A DNA stretch of 64,000 nucleotides from Christiangramia oceanisediminis (lineage in GTDB: Bacteria; Bacteroidota; Bacteroidia; Flavobacteriales; Flavobacteriaceae). Made by a program: the position numbers and the translations under genes. Below are positions 1 through 10,923 of the stretch, piece by piece. Within the stretch, counting starts at the first letter, position 1, and the number at the start of each line of letters is the position of its first letter. The notes beneath the pieces are model-generated. The model was given only the letters and a program-made list of their open reading frames with translations, did not search any database and was not told where the DNA came from. Where the stretch lies: assembly GCF_022570735.2 (NCBI RefSeq), contig NZ_JANCNS010000003.1, forward strand, positions 744,001-808,000, given 5' to 3'.

Positions 1-1104
1 GAACCTACGGCTACCGGTCATATCGTGGAACAGATCGAGATCATCAAGACCATAATCGATAATGGCTTTGCATATGAAGCTAATGGCTCGGTTTATTTTG
101 ATGTATTAAAGTTCAATAAGGAACATAAATACGGTAAACTAAGCGGCCGGGCGATCGAAGACATGATCGCCAACACACGGGAACTTGCTGCCCAAAGCGA
201 TAAACGGAATCCGCAGGATTTTGCTTTATGGAAAAAAGCTGAACCTCAGCACATCATGAGATGGCCTTCTCCCTGGAGTGACGGCTTCCCGGGTTGGCAC
301 CTGGAATGTACCGTGATGAGCACCAAATATCTTGGGGAAGAATTTGATATTCACGGTGGCGGAATGGACCTAAAATTCCCGCATCATGAATGTGAGATCG
401 CACAGGGCGAAGCAGCTTCAGGAAAATCCCCTGTAAACTACTGGCTTCACGCAAATATGCTTACCCTCAACGGTAAAAAGATGGCCAAAAGTACCGGGAA
501 TTTTATTTTACCGGAACAGATCTTTACCGGTGAGAACGATGTGCTTGCCAAGGCATTTTCGCCAAACGTAGTAAGATTCTTTATTCTACAGGCTCACTAC
601 CGAAGCATCCTTGATTTTTCAAGCGAAGCATTGATGGGAACCGAAAAAGGATTCAACCGGTTGATGGATGCCTATCACTCAATTGAAGAATTACCAGAGT
701 CAGATAAAACCAACTTTGATCTGGATGGCTGGATCCAGTCCTGCTATGATGCGATGAACGATGATTTTAACAGTCCTATCCTTATCGCCAAATTGTTTGA
801 TGCCGTTAAAACTATCAACAACCTTAAGGAAGGAAGTCTTGAAATTTCCAAAAGCGACCGGGAGAAACTAAAAGAAAGCATGAAAGCCTTCATGTTTGAT
901 ATCCTGGGTCTTAAGGATGAAGCTTCGGAAGGCAACAATGACGGTGAAAAACTTTCCGGAACCATTGATCTTCTTATCAAATTGAGAGCTGAAGCCAGAA
1001 CAAATAAGAACTTTGCTTTAAGCGACCAGATTCGCGATCAATTGCTTGAATTAGGCATTCAACTGAAGGATGGCAAGGAAGGCACCAGTTTCTCTTTAAA
1101 ATAG
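1..1104 (+). CDS. cysS: Cysteinyl-tRNA synthetase, 3' part (5' end outside window)
   Basis: This is the C-terminal part of CysRS, which charges tRNA-Cys in the cytosol. The frame is open from base 1, so the gene starts upstream. About 367 codons are present against roughly 460-490 in the family, so the N-terminal HIGH-loop region is missing from view. Visible signatures are [10 protein letters not shown], the metal-site and active-site segment [18 protein letters not shown] (about bases 352-405), and the KMSKS loop as KKMAKS at about 475-492. The last 120 residues are the helical anticodon-binding region. The stop lies 10 bases before yidD, suggesting co-transcription with yidD and lgt. Identity is secure. 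Confidence 0.97.
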   Translation, partial: EPTATGHIVEQIEIIKTIIDNGFAYEANGSVYFDVLKFNKEHKYGKLSGRAIEDMIANTRELAAQSDKRNPQDFALWKKAEPQHIMRWPSPWSDGFPGWHLECTVMSTKYLGEEFDIHGGGMDLKFPHHECEIAQGEAASGKSPVNYWLHANMLTLNGKKMAKSTGNFILPEQIFTGENDVLAKAFSPNVVRFFILQAHYRSILDFSSEALMGTEKGFNRLMDAYHSIEELPESDKTNFDLDGWIQSCYDAMNDDFNSPILIAKLFDAVKTINNLKEGSLEISKSDREKLKESMKAFMFDILGLKDEASEGNNDGEKLSGTIDLLIKLRAEARTNKNFALSDQIRDQLLELGIQLKDGKEGTSFSLK

Positions 1105-1114
1105 ACCACATTAT

Positions 1115-1363
1115 ATGCTAAAGCGATGGTTAAGCAACATATTGACCGCTTTGGTTCTATTCTACAGGAGATTCATTTCCCCCTTAACACCTGCATCCTG
1201 CCGCTATCATCCAACCTGTTCAGCCTACATGATCGAGGCTATAGATTTGCATGGGCCCTTTAAAGGTTTGTGGCTGGGCTTAAAACGCATTGGCAGGTGT
1301 CATCCATGGGGAGGCTCGGGCTATGACCCCGTACCGGGAAAATCGAAGTCTGAAAAGGCTTAA
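1115..1363 (+). CDS. yidD: Membrane protein insertion efficiency factor YidD
   Basis: An 82-residue member of the YidD/UPF0161 family, a small inner-membrane-associated protein that assists YidC-dependent insertion. The family hallmarks are all present: an amphipathic N-terminal helix ([15 protein letters not shown]), the cysteine-rich core [14 protein letters not shown], and the C-terminal [14 protein letters not shown]. Length is normal (family about 70-90). It lies 10 bases after cysS and 45 before lgt on the same strand, so an operon linked to membrane and lipoprotein biogenesis is likely. No oddities seen. Confidence 0.95.
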   Translation: MLKRWLSNILTALVLFYRRFISPLTPASCRYHPTCSAYMIEAIDLHGPFKGLWLGLKRIGRCHPWGGSGYDPVPGKSKSEKA

Positions 1364-1407
1364 AAAAGCTACAAATACTTATATTTACCACACTCAAAAG
1401 ACAAAAC

Positions 1408-2229
1408 ATGCTTATAAATGCCATTCGCTGGAATCCTTCTGAAGGACTGGATCTAGGAATAATCACTCTTCACTATTACAGTTTAATGTTCTTGATCGCC
1501 TTTGGACTTGGCTGGTATATCATGAAAAGCATTTTTACCCGTGAAAACATCTCGGTAGAAAAACTGGATTCACTTTTCATCTATACTGTAATTGCTACCC
1601 TGGTTGGTGCACGTCTTGGGCATGTGATCTTTTATGACTGGGATTACTTTCAGAATCATCTTCTGGAGATCTTTTTACCAGTTCGATTTGAACCCGAGTT
1701 CGAGTTTACCGGCTTTCGAGGCCTGGCCAGTCATGGTGCCGCTATTGGTATTATCGTGGCCATGTACCTGTACTCCAAACGAATCCTGAACAAGCCGGTA
1801 TTGTGGATCCTTGATCGAATCGTTATTCCTGTGGCCAGTGGAGCTATTTTTGTAAGAATTGGAAACTTTATTAACTCCGAGATCATTGGTAAACCAACCA
1901 ATTCAGATTATGGAGTGATCTTTGAGAAATTAGGCGAGGATTTTGCCAGGCACCCGGCCCAGCTTTATGAATCTGGATGTTATTTGGTCATTTTCCTGAT
2001 CTTATGGTACGTATACTGGAAAACCGAAAAACGCTTTAAATTAGGTTATATATTTGGCTTGTTCCTGGCTCTGTTATGGACCGTTCGTTTCTTTGTTGAA
2101 TTCGTTAAAGAACCACAGGTAGGAGAACGTGCCAACTGGTTATTGAATACCGGGCAATGGTTAAGCATTCCTTTTGTTATCGCGGGTCTGTATTTTATGT
2201 ACCGGCCAGCAAAAAGAAGAACAGTATGA
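1408..2229 (+). CDS. lgt: Prolipoprotein diacylglyceryl transferase Lgt
   Basis: Lgt transfers diacylglycerol from phosphatidylglycerol to the lipobox cysteine of prolipoproteins, the first step of lipoprotein maturation in the inner membrane. The 273-residue protein shows about seven hydrophobic segments. The Lgt signature region GNFINSEIIGKPT, the FRGLASHGAAIG loop and HPAQLYES are present. Length is typical. Its stop overlaps the ATG of the next gene (ATGA at 2226-2229), so translation of the DUF192 lipoprotein is probably coupled. The window itself encodes many Lgt substrates (SusD, GldB, DacB, the pyrophosphatase). Confidence 0.97.
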   Translation: MLINAIRWNPSEGLDLGIITLHYYSLMFLIAFGLGWYIMKSIFTRENISVEKLDSLFIYTVIATLVGARLGHVIFYDWDYFQNHLLEIFLPVRFEPEFEFTGFRGLASHGAAIGIIVAMYLYSKRILNKPVLWILDRIVIPVASGAIFVRIGNFINSEIIGKPTNSDYGVIFEKLGEDFARHPAQLYESGCYLVIFLILWYVYWKTEKRFKLGYIFGLFLALLWTVRFFVEFVKEPQVGERANWLLNTGQWLSIPFVIAGLYFMYRPAKRRTV

Positions 2230-2723
2230 AATGTGGATATCTAAGCCTTATTAGCCTGGCTTTTTTCACAGGCTCTCTTTTCACTTCATGCGAAGATGAA
2301 AAAAAGCCGGATGAAATCGAAACCGAAGAGATCAGTTTCACAAAAGAAGCTGAATTATACCTTATAAAAGCCTCAGGTGACACCATAGAAAAGCTGGATG
2401 TTGAACTGGCCGAAACTGCCTACGAACATCAAACAGGCCTTATGTACCGCGATGGAATGGAAGATAATCAGGGAATGCTGTTCGTTTACGATGACGAGCG
2501 GGTACGCAGCTTTTATATGAAGAACACGTATTTCTCCCTCGATATTATCTATTTCGCCGGAGACAGCACCTATGTAAGTGTTCAGGAAAATACAACCCCT
2601 ATGAGTGAAACTTCACTGCCTTCAGAAGGACCTACCCAGTTTGTACTTGAGGTGAACGGCGGACTCTCTGCTCCATGGAACCTGGCAGAAGGAGACCGGA
2701 TAAGTTTTACCAGGCTGGATTAA
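2226..2723 (+). CDS. DUF192 family lipoprotein
   Basis: A 165-residue protein starting at the ATG that overlaps the lgt stop by 4 bases. This start gives a clean lipoprotein signal (hydrophobic SLISLAFFTGSLF then the TSC lipobox, Cys at about residue 22). The open frame continues upstream but would remove the signal peptide, so I reject the longer start. The mature part carries DUF192 features: HQTGLMYRDGM, NQGMLFVYDDE, SFYMKNT, LDIIYFAG. DUF192 proteins are small beta folds of unknown biochemical role, often exported. The neighbour lgt would acylate it. Function unknown. Confidence 0.88.
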   Translation: MKCGYLSLISLAFFTGSLFTSCEDEKKPDEIETEEISFTKEAELYLIKASGDTIEKLDVELAETAYEHQTGLMYRDGMEDNQGMLFVYDDERVRSFYMKNTYFSLDIIYFAGDSTYVSVQENTTPMSETSLPSEGPTQFVLEVNGGLSAPWNLAEGDRISFTRLD

Positions 2724-3151
2724 TCAATTCGAGTCGCTTCTCTTAATTCATTATTTAAAAAGCTCAGCCTGGTATTGACCACCAGAAAAACCTGGATTGT
2801 GATACAAAATACTATCCAGTAAACCGAATTGGATCCTCCCTGAATAAAAATTCCCAAAACAAAAAATAGAAACATAGCGGCAAGGTTTATCCAAATCAGG
2901 AAATTACACCTGGCGATTTTTCCACGCAATTGTTCGATATAGCCGGAGTTCATCAGCTTTTTAAATACTTCACCATGCGCACGGCCGGAATGAAATTGAG
3001 CTATTCGAACACCAAAATCTTTCAAAAATTCACTTTCAATATCTTTCCAAGTGAATATGGAAGGACGAAATTTCAGCTTTTCACCAGACTCGAGAATAAA
3101 CACTAAAGTATCAGGTCCCCGATATCCATTTATATACTTCCACCTGAGCAC
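2720..3151 (-). CDS. Hypothetical membrane protein (downstream part of interrupted gene)
   Basis: Read from the GTG at 3151 this gives 143 residues: a soluble N-terminal half of about 80 residues and two hydrophobic helices (LIWINLAAMFLFFVLGIFI and SVYWIVFCITIQVFLVV). The GTG start is not convincing, because clearly protein-like sequence in the same frame continues upstream to the TGA at 3233. It therefore looks like the C-terminal remnant of the longer frame described at 2720-3412. It overlaps the convergent DUF192 gene by 4 bases. No family recognised. Confidence 0.5.
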   Translation of the reverse strand: MLRWKYINGYRGPDTLVFILESGEKLKFRPSIFTWKDIESEFLKDFGVRIAQFHSGRAHGEVFKKLMNSGYIEQLRGKIARCNFLIWINLAAMFLFFVLGIFIQGGSNSVYWIVFCITIQVFLVVNTRLSFLNNELREATRID

Positions 3152-3232
3152 TTCATTAAAATGAATTTTTCTATTGGGATAACGTCCTAAAACAGGCTTC
3201 TTAAGCCATTCTATATAGAGATACTCTTCAGC

Positions 3233-3412
3233 TCACCGAAGTTTTATCCTGCCTCTAAACAGAAAGTAAAATGGTGGTACAAAAAGAAAAATACCATAGA
3301 TATATTCCGGATTGAAATCGACCAAATAATGAAGCAAACCTGCAAACAGGAAAAGCAAAAAATAGGCTGCTACAAAGCCGAAGATATTTAAGGTAGAGAA
3401 TTCGATTCTCAT
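3233..3412 (-). CDS. Small hydrophobic ORF, 59 aa (upstream part of interrupted gene)
   Basis: ATG at 3412, stop TGA at 3233-3235, 59 residues, strongly hydrophobic with two predicted membrane helices and a basic C-terminus (RGRIKLR). The same frame stays open beyond the stop into the 143-residue downstream frame, so this is more likely the N-terminal fragment of a broken gene than an independent small protein. Not recognised. Confidence 0.4.
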   Translation of the reverse strand: MRIEFSTLNIFGFVAAYFLLFLFAGLLHYLVDFNPEYIYGIFLFVPPFYFLFRGRIKLR

Positions 3413-3449
3413 TCTTCAATAGCTTACTAATCGTTCCACATGTCGAAAT

Positions 3450-3482
3450 AAAAAAGGCTTTCCCTTGAGGAAAAGCCTTTTA
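3450..3482 (-). terminator. Rho-independent terminator downstream of secDF
   Basis: Hairpin AAAGGCTTTCC...GGAAAAGCCTTT with a short TTGA loop and A/T runs on both sides, 24 bases after the secDF stop. It would end secDF transcripts, and the A/T symmetry could make it work both ways. Confidence 0.75.
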
Positions 3483-3505
3483 TTATTTCTTATCTCTTCT
3501 GAAGA

Positions 3506-6502
3506 TTAAGCCGTAGCCGCTTCCTCAGCCTGAGGTTTCTTTTTCTTCTCGATAGAAGACTTTTTCTTTACACTGTCGAACATCACAGGAGTTGCAATGA
3601 ATACAGAAGAATAAGTACCTACTATCACACCTACAATTAGCGCAAACATAAATCCTCTGATGCTTTCTCCTCCAAAGATGAAGATAGCGAGTAATACCAC
3701 CAAGGTAGTAAGCGAGGTATTCAATGTTCTACTAATAGTACTGTTAATAGCCGCATTAACGGTTTTTCCAAGATCCCAGGTTGTATGCTCACTAACATAT
3801 TCCCTGATACGGTCAAAAACAACCACGGTATCATTCAGCGAGTACCCAATCACAGTAAGTATCGCAGCGATGAACGCCTGGTCAATTTCCATGTTAAATG
3901 GCATCACTTTGTACAGCAATGAGAAAATACCTAATACCACAAGCACATCATGGAATACTGCGGCAACCGCTCCAAGACTGAACTGCCATTTACGGAAACG
4001 CAGCAGGATATAAAGGAATACTACAATCAAGGATCCAAGTACTGCCCAGAACGAAGCATTCTTAATATCATCGGCAATAGTTGCTCCAACTTTCATTGAC
4101 TGCATCACTCCAACCGTCTTATCATCTGCTCCATCCACGAATTCATCGTAGCTTAGATCTGCAGGCAGGTAAGACTGAAGAGCCTCGTAAAGTGAACGCT
4201 GGATCTCTTCATCTACTTCTGCACCTTCCTGGTCTACCTTATATTTGGTAGTGATCCTCAACTGGTTATCAGGACCAAAGGTTTTAGCCTCGGCACTTCC
4301 GAAAGTTGCAACAAGATCATTTTGAACTTCAGATGGATTTACATCTTCAGCAAAACGAACTGTATAAGTTCTTCCTCCAACAAAATCAACCCCCTGGTTA
4401 AGTCCCTGAACAAATAGAGATCCAACACTAATGATGATAAATATTCCAGACACCACATAAGCGATCTTCCTTTTCTTAAGGAAATCGATATTCATATTGG
4501 TGAAAAGGTTCTTGGTTAAAGAAGTAGAGAAATCAAGAGATTTACCTTTTTTACCATACCCGTCTATAAATAATCTAGTGATAAAGATGGCTGTGAAAAG
4601 CGAAGTTGCAATACCAATCAATAAGGTAGTCGCGAATCCTTTAATAGGCCCTGTTCCAAGAATGAATAAGATCAAACCTGTAAGACCGGTAGTGATGTTC
4701 GCATCAAGAATGGAAGACAACGCGTTATTGAAACCATCTTTAATAGCGTCACGCTGCATCTTCCCTTTGGCAAGTTCTTCTTTGATTCGTTCGAAGATAA
4801 GTACGTTCGCATCAACCGACATACCAATGGTTAAAACGATACCGGCAATACCAGGCAGCGTTAATACCGCTCCAAGCCCGGCAAGAACACCAAAAATGAA
4901 AAGGATGTTCACAACCAATGCAACGTCTGCAAAAAGTCCGGCTTTTCCGTAATAAAGAATCATCCAGATCAAAACCAGGATCAAAGCGATTCCAAATGAG
5001 TTGATACCACTATCAATAGCTTCCTGTCCAAGAGAAGGACCTACCACTTCACTCTGAATGATATCTGCAGAAGCAGGAAGTTTACCGGCACGAAGTACGT
5101 TCGCTAAATCCTGACCTTCTGTAATTGAGAAGTCACCTGTGATCTCACTTCTACCTCCTGAGATGGCACCGGAAGATACACCTGGAGCTGAATAAACGAT
5201 ATTATCAAGGACAATAGCGATCTGGCTTTGCTCATTAGAAGCTTTACCGGTCATATCTTCCCAGATCTTGGCTCCGGTTCCGTCCATTTGCATACTTACT
5301 GCAATACGACCTAACTGGTCATAAGTTTGCTGTGCATCGGTGATCACACTACCACTCAATGGCGGCTCCATGTTTCGGTTACCTTTTAAGGCGTATAACC
5401 CGGTAGTTTGAGTTTCTTCGTCTGGTACTCCCCAAACGAATTTGGCATATCTTTGCTCTGAAGGTAATAATGAACGAATTTGAGGATTTTGAAGGTAATC
5501 CATCACTTTCGCTGTATCCTGAACCTTGAAAGTTGCAAGTACAGGACCTCCCTGCATTCCTGGAGATACGATCAGATCAAAAATCGGGTTATTCCCGGTT
5601 TCTACCTGAGTAGTATCGTCAGCTTCTGCAAGTAATTCATCGATTTCATCATCTCCTGAAGTTTCGGTAGTATCTACCTCTTCAGTAGCCTGGTTAGCCT
5701 GACGCATTTCAGCAAGCCTGTTATTTGCCTGAACCAGGAAATTACCCAGTTCGTTGCTCTTATAAACATGCCAGAATTCTAACTGAGCCGTGCTTTGAAG
5801 AAGGTTCTTTACCCTGCTAATATCTTTAGCTCCCGGAAGTTCAACAAGGATTCTTCCTGAATTCCCTAAACGCTGAATATTGGGCTGAGTAACACCAAAT
5901 TTATCGATACGCTTTCTTAATATCTCGAAAGCCGAAGTAATGGACTCATCGATCTTTCTGCGGATGATTGGCTCAACTTCATCATTGGTCATGTTGAAAT
6001 TAACCTCATCGCTAAGAGTTTTATTTGCAAAAATATCTGGAGATGCCAGTTTTGCATTCGGGATCTCGTTGAACTTTTGAAAGAAAAGGTCTACATAATT
6101 TTCCTGACTATCGGTTTGAGCAGCATCGGCTTCAGCCAGAGCTTTTCTAAATGCCGGGTCGTTCGAATCATTAGCCAGCCCGCTTAAAATATCTTTAACC
6201 GAGATCTGAAGGATCACGTTGATACCTCCCTTTAAATCCAGACCTTTGTTAAGCTCTTTGTCTTTCGCCGCGTTATAAGTGATCCCGGCAATGATCTCTT
6301 CATTCCCGATTGAATCCAAATAACGGGCTTCTGCCTGGTCCCGTAGCTCTGAATAGTTTTCTACGTCCTCTCCAATTTTCTGCGCGGCAAACTCCTCAGC
6401 TTCAGTCTCTACATTATTTGTAATGAATGTGAAAGACAGCTGGTAAAGACATACCAGTCCGAACAAAATTGCAAAAACTTTAATCAGTCCTTTATTCTGC
6501 AT
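3506..6502 (-). CDS. secDF: Protein translocase subunit SecDF (fused)
   Basis: A 998-residue fusion of SecD and SecF, the proton-driven accessory of the SecYEG translocon that pulls preproteins across the inner membrane. Order: N-terminal membrane helix (about 5-27); large periplasmic P1 region including a low-complexity acidic insert near residues 270-300 (TSGDDEIDELLAEADDTTQ); SecD membrane block with GLTGLILFILGTGPIKGFA; then a second N-terminal helix and SecF with GVDFVGGRTY, and GYSLNDTVVVFDRIRE in its membrane block. The fused form is normal for Bacteroidota. It has its own promoter-like site and terminator, so it is probably monocistronic. Confidence 0.97.
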   Translation of the reverse strand: MQNKGLIKVFAILFGLVCLYQLSFTFITNNVETEAEEFAAQKIGEDVENYSELRDQAEARYLDSIGNEEIIAGITYNAAKDKELNKGLDLKGGINVILQISVKDILSGLANDSNDPAFRKALAEADAAQTDSQENYVDLFFQKFNEIPNAKLASPDIFANKTLSDEVNFNMTNDEVEPIIRRKIDESITSAFEILRKRIDKFGVTQPNIQRLGNSGRILVELPGAKDISRVKNLLQSTAQLEFWHVYKSNELGNFLVQANNRLAEMRQANQATEEVDTTETSGDDEIDELLAEADDTTQVETGNNPIFDLIVSPGMQGGPVLATFKVQDTAKVMDYLQNPQIRSLLPSEQRYAKFVWGVPDEETQTTGLYALKGNRNMEPPLSGSVITDAQQTYDQLGRIAVSMQMDGTGAKIWEDMTGKASNEQSQIAIVLDNIVYSAPGVSSGAISGGRSEITGDFSITEGQDLANVLRAGKLPASADIIQSEVVGPSLGQEAIDSGINSFGIALILVLIWMILYYGKAGLFADVALVVNILFIFGVLAGLGAVLTLPGIAGIVLTIGMSVDANVLIFERIKEELAKGKMQRDAIKDGFNNALSSILDANITTGLTGLILFILGTGPIKGFATTLLIGIATSLFTAIFITRLFIDGYGKKGKSLDFSTSLTKNLFTNMNIDFLKKRKIAYVVSGIFIIISVGSLFVQGLNQGVDFVGGRTYTVRFAEDVNPSEVQNDLVATFGSAEAKTFGPDNQLRITTKYKVDQEGAEVDEEIQRSLYEALQSYLPADLSYDEFVDGADDKTVGVMQSMKVGATIADDIKNASFWAVLGSLIVVFLYILLRFRKWQFSLGAVAAVFHDVLVVLGIFSLLYKVMPFNMEIDQAFIAAILTVIGYSLNDTVVVFDRIREYVSEHTTWDLGKTVNAAINSTISRTLNTSLTTLVVLLAIFIFGGESIRGFMFALIVGVIVGTYSSVFIATPVMFDSVKKKSSIEKKKKPQAEEAATA

Positions 6503-6544
6503 TATTCCTCAAATTATTGATTATAGGTCTATTTTAAAAACGGA

Positions 6545-6575
6545 CAAATATAGGACTTCAATAATCAAATCCCAA
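6545..6575 (-). promoter_or_regulatory. Promoter of secDF (Bacteroidota type)
   Basis: On the - strand TATATTTG (6545-6552) matches the Bacteroidota -7 consensus TAnnTTTG. A TTG at 6573-6575 lies 20 bases upstream as a -33 element. The -7 box is about 43 bases before the secDF ATG. Confidence 0.55.
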
Positions 6576-6612
6576 TATTTTTTTTTTGATAATTTTAACT
6601 TTTAAAAGCATG

Positions 6613-6640
6613 AAAAAAGCCACAAAAATTGTGGCTTTTC
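6613..6640 (-). terminator. Rho-independent terminator of mdh
   Basis: Stem AAAAGCCACAA / TTGTGGCTTTT with a short A/T loop, 32 bases after the mdh stop, with a T-run on the - strand side. Confidence 0.75.
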
Positions 6641-6671
6641 ATTAGATATTCACTGTATTTTTCTAAAAGAA

Positions 6672-7598
6672 CTAAATTTCCAGCAGGCCGTTGGTTTTCT
6701 TCACTCCTTCAGCACTCTCCTTCATTTTAGCAATTTCGGCATCATCCAGCTTTAGCTCCACAATTTTCTCCAAACCATCTTTTCCAAGAATGGCAGGGAC
6801 TCCAATACAAATATCATTCAGTCCATATTCACCATCCAGCATGGCTGAACATGGGAACATTTTTTTCTGATCGCAGGCAATAGCCTGAACCAATCCAGAC
6901 ACTGCTGCTCCTGGAGCATACCAAGCACTGGTTCCTAATAATTTAGTTAAGGTCGCCCCTCCTACTTTGGTATCTTCTGAAACCTGGTTCAATCTTTCTT
7001 CTGAAAGGAATGCAGAAACAGGAACCGAATTTCTGGTAGCCAGCCTGGTAAGAGGCACCATTCCGGTGTCGCTGTGACCCCCAATTACCATTCCGTCGAC
7101 ATCAGATGGAGGACACTCAAGAGCCTCGCTCAATCTGTATTTAAAGCGTGCACTGTCAAGTGCTCCACCCATTCCTATAATTTTATTCTTTGGAAGTCCC
7201 GTAGTTTTATGAACCAAATAGGTCATCGTATCCATTGGATTACTCACCACGATCAGGGTTACATTTGGAGAATGCTTGATCAGGTTAGAAGAAACTTCTT
7301 TTACGATCCCTGCATTGATCCCTATCAATTCTTCGCGTGTCATCCCTGGTTTTCTTGGAATACCACTGGTAATTACAGCGATGTCTGAATTTGCGGTTTT
7401 TGAGTAATCATTAGTACTTCCTGTGATTTTGGTATCGAAGCCATTAAGAGTAGCTGTTTGCATAAGGTCCATCGCTTTTCCTTCAGCATATCCCTCTTTA
7501 ATGTCCAGTAAAACAACTTCAGAAGCAAAATTTTTAATGGCAACATATTCGGCACAGCTGGCACCTACGGCACCGGCTCCTACTATGGTAACTTTCAT
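6672..7598 (-). CDS. mdh: Malate dehydrogenase
   Basis: NAD-dependent oxidation of malate to oxaloacetate in the TCA cycle. The 308-residue protein is of the LDH-like (type 3) MDH class: dinucleotide fold GAGAVGASCAEYVA at 7-20, mobile-loop arginines in IPRKPGMTREEL, VVSNPMDTMTYLV, GMGGALDSARFKYRL with the catalytic Asp/Arg, and the catalytic His in GGHSDTGMVPL. The arginine-rich RKPGMTR loop supports malate rather than lactate. It is flanked by its own terminator and a roughly 90-base upstream gap, so probably monocistronic. Length is typical. Confidence 0.96.
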   Translation of the reverse strand: MKVTIVGAGAVGASCAEYVAIKNFASEVVLLDIKEGYAEGKAMDLMQTATLNGFDTKITGSTNDYSKTANSDIAVITSGIPRKPGMTREELIGINAGIVKEVSSNLIKHSPNVTLIVVSNPMDTMTYLVHKTTGLPKNKIIGMGGALDSARFKYRLSEALECPPSDVDGMVIGGHSDTGMVPLTRLATRNSVPVSAFLSEERLNQVSEDTKVGGATLTKLLGTSAWYAPGAAVSGLVQAIACDQKKMFPCSAMLDGEYGLNDICIGVPAILGKDGLEKIVELKLDDAEIAKMKESAEGVKKTNGLLEI

Positions 7599-7689
7599 GT
7601 TAAAATATTATTTAATTTCTAATTAATGTGACTGCGAAATTACGAATAATGAAGCAGTATTAATAATAAGGAATGGTTAAAGTGGTCTC

Positions 7690-8676
7690 TTACAGGATAA
7701 AGTGCAAACCTAAATTGGCGTTTACGAATTTTCCGGCAGTAGCCATGGCAGAGATCTTAAATCTGTTGAAATACAGGTTAAAACCGATATCACCTTTAAA
7801 TTGAGCTTCTTTGTCATTAAGCCTTGTTATTTCCGAATTGATCAGCGGAAGCGCTATACCACTACCTCCGAATTCGTATTCAAAATCTGACTGAGCCATT
7901 CCTAGTGCACCAAAAATTTCAAAATTTTCATACCTTTTTGATGCTAAAACTTCGGCCATCCATACGTTCGCTGAAACATCTATCAAATTCAACTGAACCA
8001 CCTGCTCTATTGAAATTGGATCAAAATCATATTTAACATCGAATATATTATAAGATAGAATTGCAGCTACCTGAAGATTCTCCTCATCATCAAATCTGAA
8101 ATATTGATTAAAATTATGTTTTAATCCGATCCCATAAGTACTAAACTCAGAACCATCGATTTCCATTGCAGGCAGAGCACGAACACCAATCTCAGTACCG
8201 TAGGGCAATCCAACAGATACCTGAGCGAAGGGATATATTAAAGCTCCTTTATCGATACCATCAATAGCGTCAAATCCACTAATCTGGATCATCTGTCCAT
8301 TGTAATTGACCTCTCCTTCGAATTGCACATCAGTACTTTCACCAAAGGCTGTAGGCAGGACTGCTCTATTATCTCCTGTTATTGAAAGAATATTAAAATC
8401 ATTATTATTAATAGTAAATTCCTTTTTACTATTTGGAACAAAAATTCCGTTACCATGTAAGGAAACATCAACCTTCCATTTTTCTAAGGCTCTGGCTGAT
8501 GTAAACCATCCTGCGGTAGCCTGGTATGCCGCACTTTCGGAAGCCGGAGACGCAAAACCATCTGCCAGAAACAGCATATCATTAACGAAAAGCTCAAGAT
8601 CGGTTTCTTCCTGTGCATTTACCTGCACTGAAAACAATACAATCCCAAGAAGGATTAGTCTGGATAAGTTTTTCAA
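7690..8676 (-). CDS. Outer-membrane protein, DUF6588-like
   Basis: About 328 residues from a TTG at 8676, chosen because it gives a compact signal peptide (KNLSRLILLGIVLFSVQVNAQ, cleavage after NAQ). The frame stays open to 8751, but that longer start (a GTG) lies inside the gyrB terminator. A second TTG at 8700 is an alternative. The mature protein has alternating beta-strand character and ends LGLHFIL, typical of an outer-membrane barrel. The segment ADGFASPASESAAYQATAGWF resembles the DUF6588 family of Bacteroidota. Function unknown; a porin or transport role would be a guess. Confidence 0.75.
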   Translation of the reverse strand: MKNLSRLILLGIVLFSVQVNAQEETDLELFVNDMLFLADGFASPASESAAYQATAGWFTSARALEKWKVDVSLHGNGIFVPNSKKEFTINNNDFNILSITGDNRAVLPTAFGESTDVQFEGEVNYNGQMIQISGFDAIDGIDKGALIYPFAQVSVGLPYGTEIGVRALPAMEIDGSEFSTYGIGLKHNFNQYFRFDDEENLQVAAILSYNIFDVKYDFDPISIEQVVQLNLIDVSANVWMAEVLASKRYENFEIFGALGMAQSDFEYEFGGSGIALPLINSEITRLNDKEAQFKGDIGFNLYFNRFKISAMATAGKFVNANLGLHFIL

Positions 8677-8738
8677 AATAAGTAGGTTTAGTTGCTTCAA
8701 AATTAATAAAATATCTGTCTCATAACGCCTGAGACCTA

Positions 8739-8777
8739 AAAAAACCCACACTTTTAATTTAGGTGTGGGTCTTTTTT
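8739..8777 (-). terminator. Rho-independent terminator of gyrB
   Basis: Stem ACCCACAC (8744-8751) / GTGTGGGT (8763-8770) flanked by A-run and T-run, so potentially bidirectional. It separates gyrB from the DUF6588-like gene downstream on the same strand. Confidence 0.85.
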
Positions 8778-8803
8778 AATTAATCTATGTTTATTAACGA
8801 AAA

Positions 8804-10756
<1,953 letters not shown>

Positions 10757-10783
10757 TTAATTTCGTCTCTTTTGGATAACGAA

Positions 10784-10791
10784 CAAATATA
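10784..10791 (-). promoter_or_regulatory. -7 element of the gyrB promoter
   Basis: TATATTTG on the - strand, an exact TAnnTTTG match about 40 bases before the gyrB ATG. The -33 position reads CTG, a weak match, so the call rests on the -7 box. Confidence 0.5.
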
Positions 10792-10854
10792 ACAATTCGG
10801 ATATTTTTAACAGGATACCACAGCCTTATACCCCCCTAAGTTATCAACAAAAAA

Positions 10855-10900
10855 TGTGGAAAAACCCGAAACCGGAAATAGATTTTCCATGTTTCGGGTT
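10855..10900 (-). terminator. Terminator of asnB (long stem)
   Basis: Perfect 10-bp arms AACCCGAAAC (10863-10872) and GTTTCGGGTT (10891-10900), with inner arms GGAAA/TTTCC, followed on the - strand by a T-rich run. It lies 24 bases after the asnB stop and upstream of the gyrB promoter. Confidence 0.7.
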
Positions 10901-10923
10901 CAAAAGATGTAAGGTGGGTAAAA

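Larger units (their letters stand above)
2720..3412 (-). pseudogene. Membrane protein gene interrupted by one in-frame TGA
   Basis: On the - strand an ATG at 3412 opens a frame that runs to 2720 with a single internal TGA (3233-3235). Upstream of the TGA are 59 residues with two hydrophobic segments (FGFVAAYFLLFLFAGLLHYL; IYGIFLFVPPFYFLF). Downstream the same frame continues without another stop for about 170 codons: a polar PH-like region (YIEWLKKPVLGRYPN, then TLVFILESGEKLKFRPS) and two more membrane segments near the C-terminus. The conserved frame across the stop suggests one original protein of about 229 residues. A nonsense mutation, a sequencing error or two separate genes cannot be distinguished here. 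Family not recognised. Confidence 0.6.

Noticed and set aside
3233-3235. TGA read as selenocysteine or recoded stop
   Set aside because: No SECIS-like element seen and no reason to expect selenocysteine in a membrane protein of this kind; mutation or base error is simpler.
3506-6502. Fusion of SecD and SecF as a novel architecture
   Set aside because: The single-chain SecDF is the normal form in Bacteroidota.
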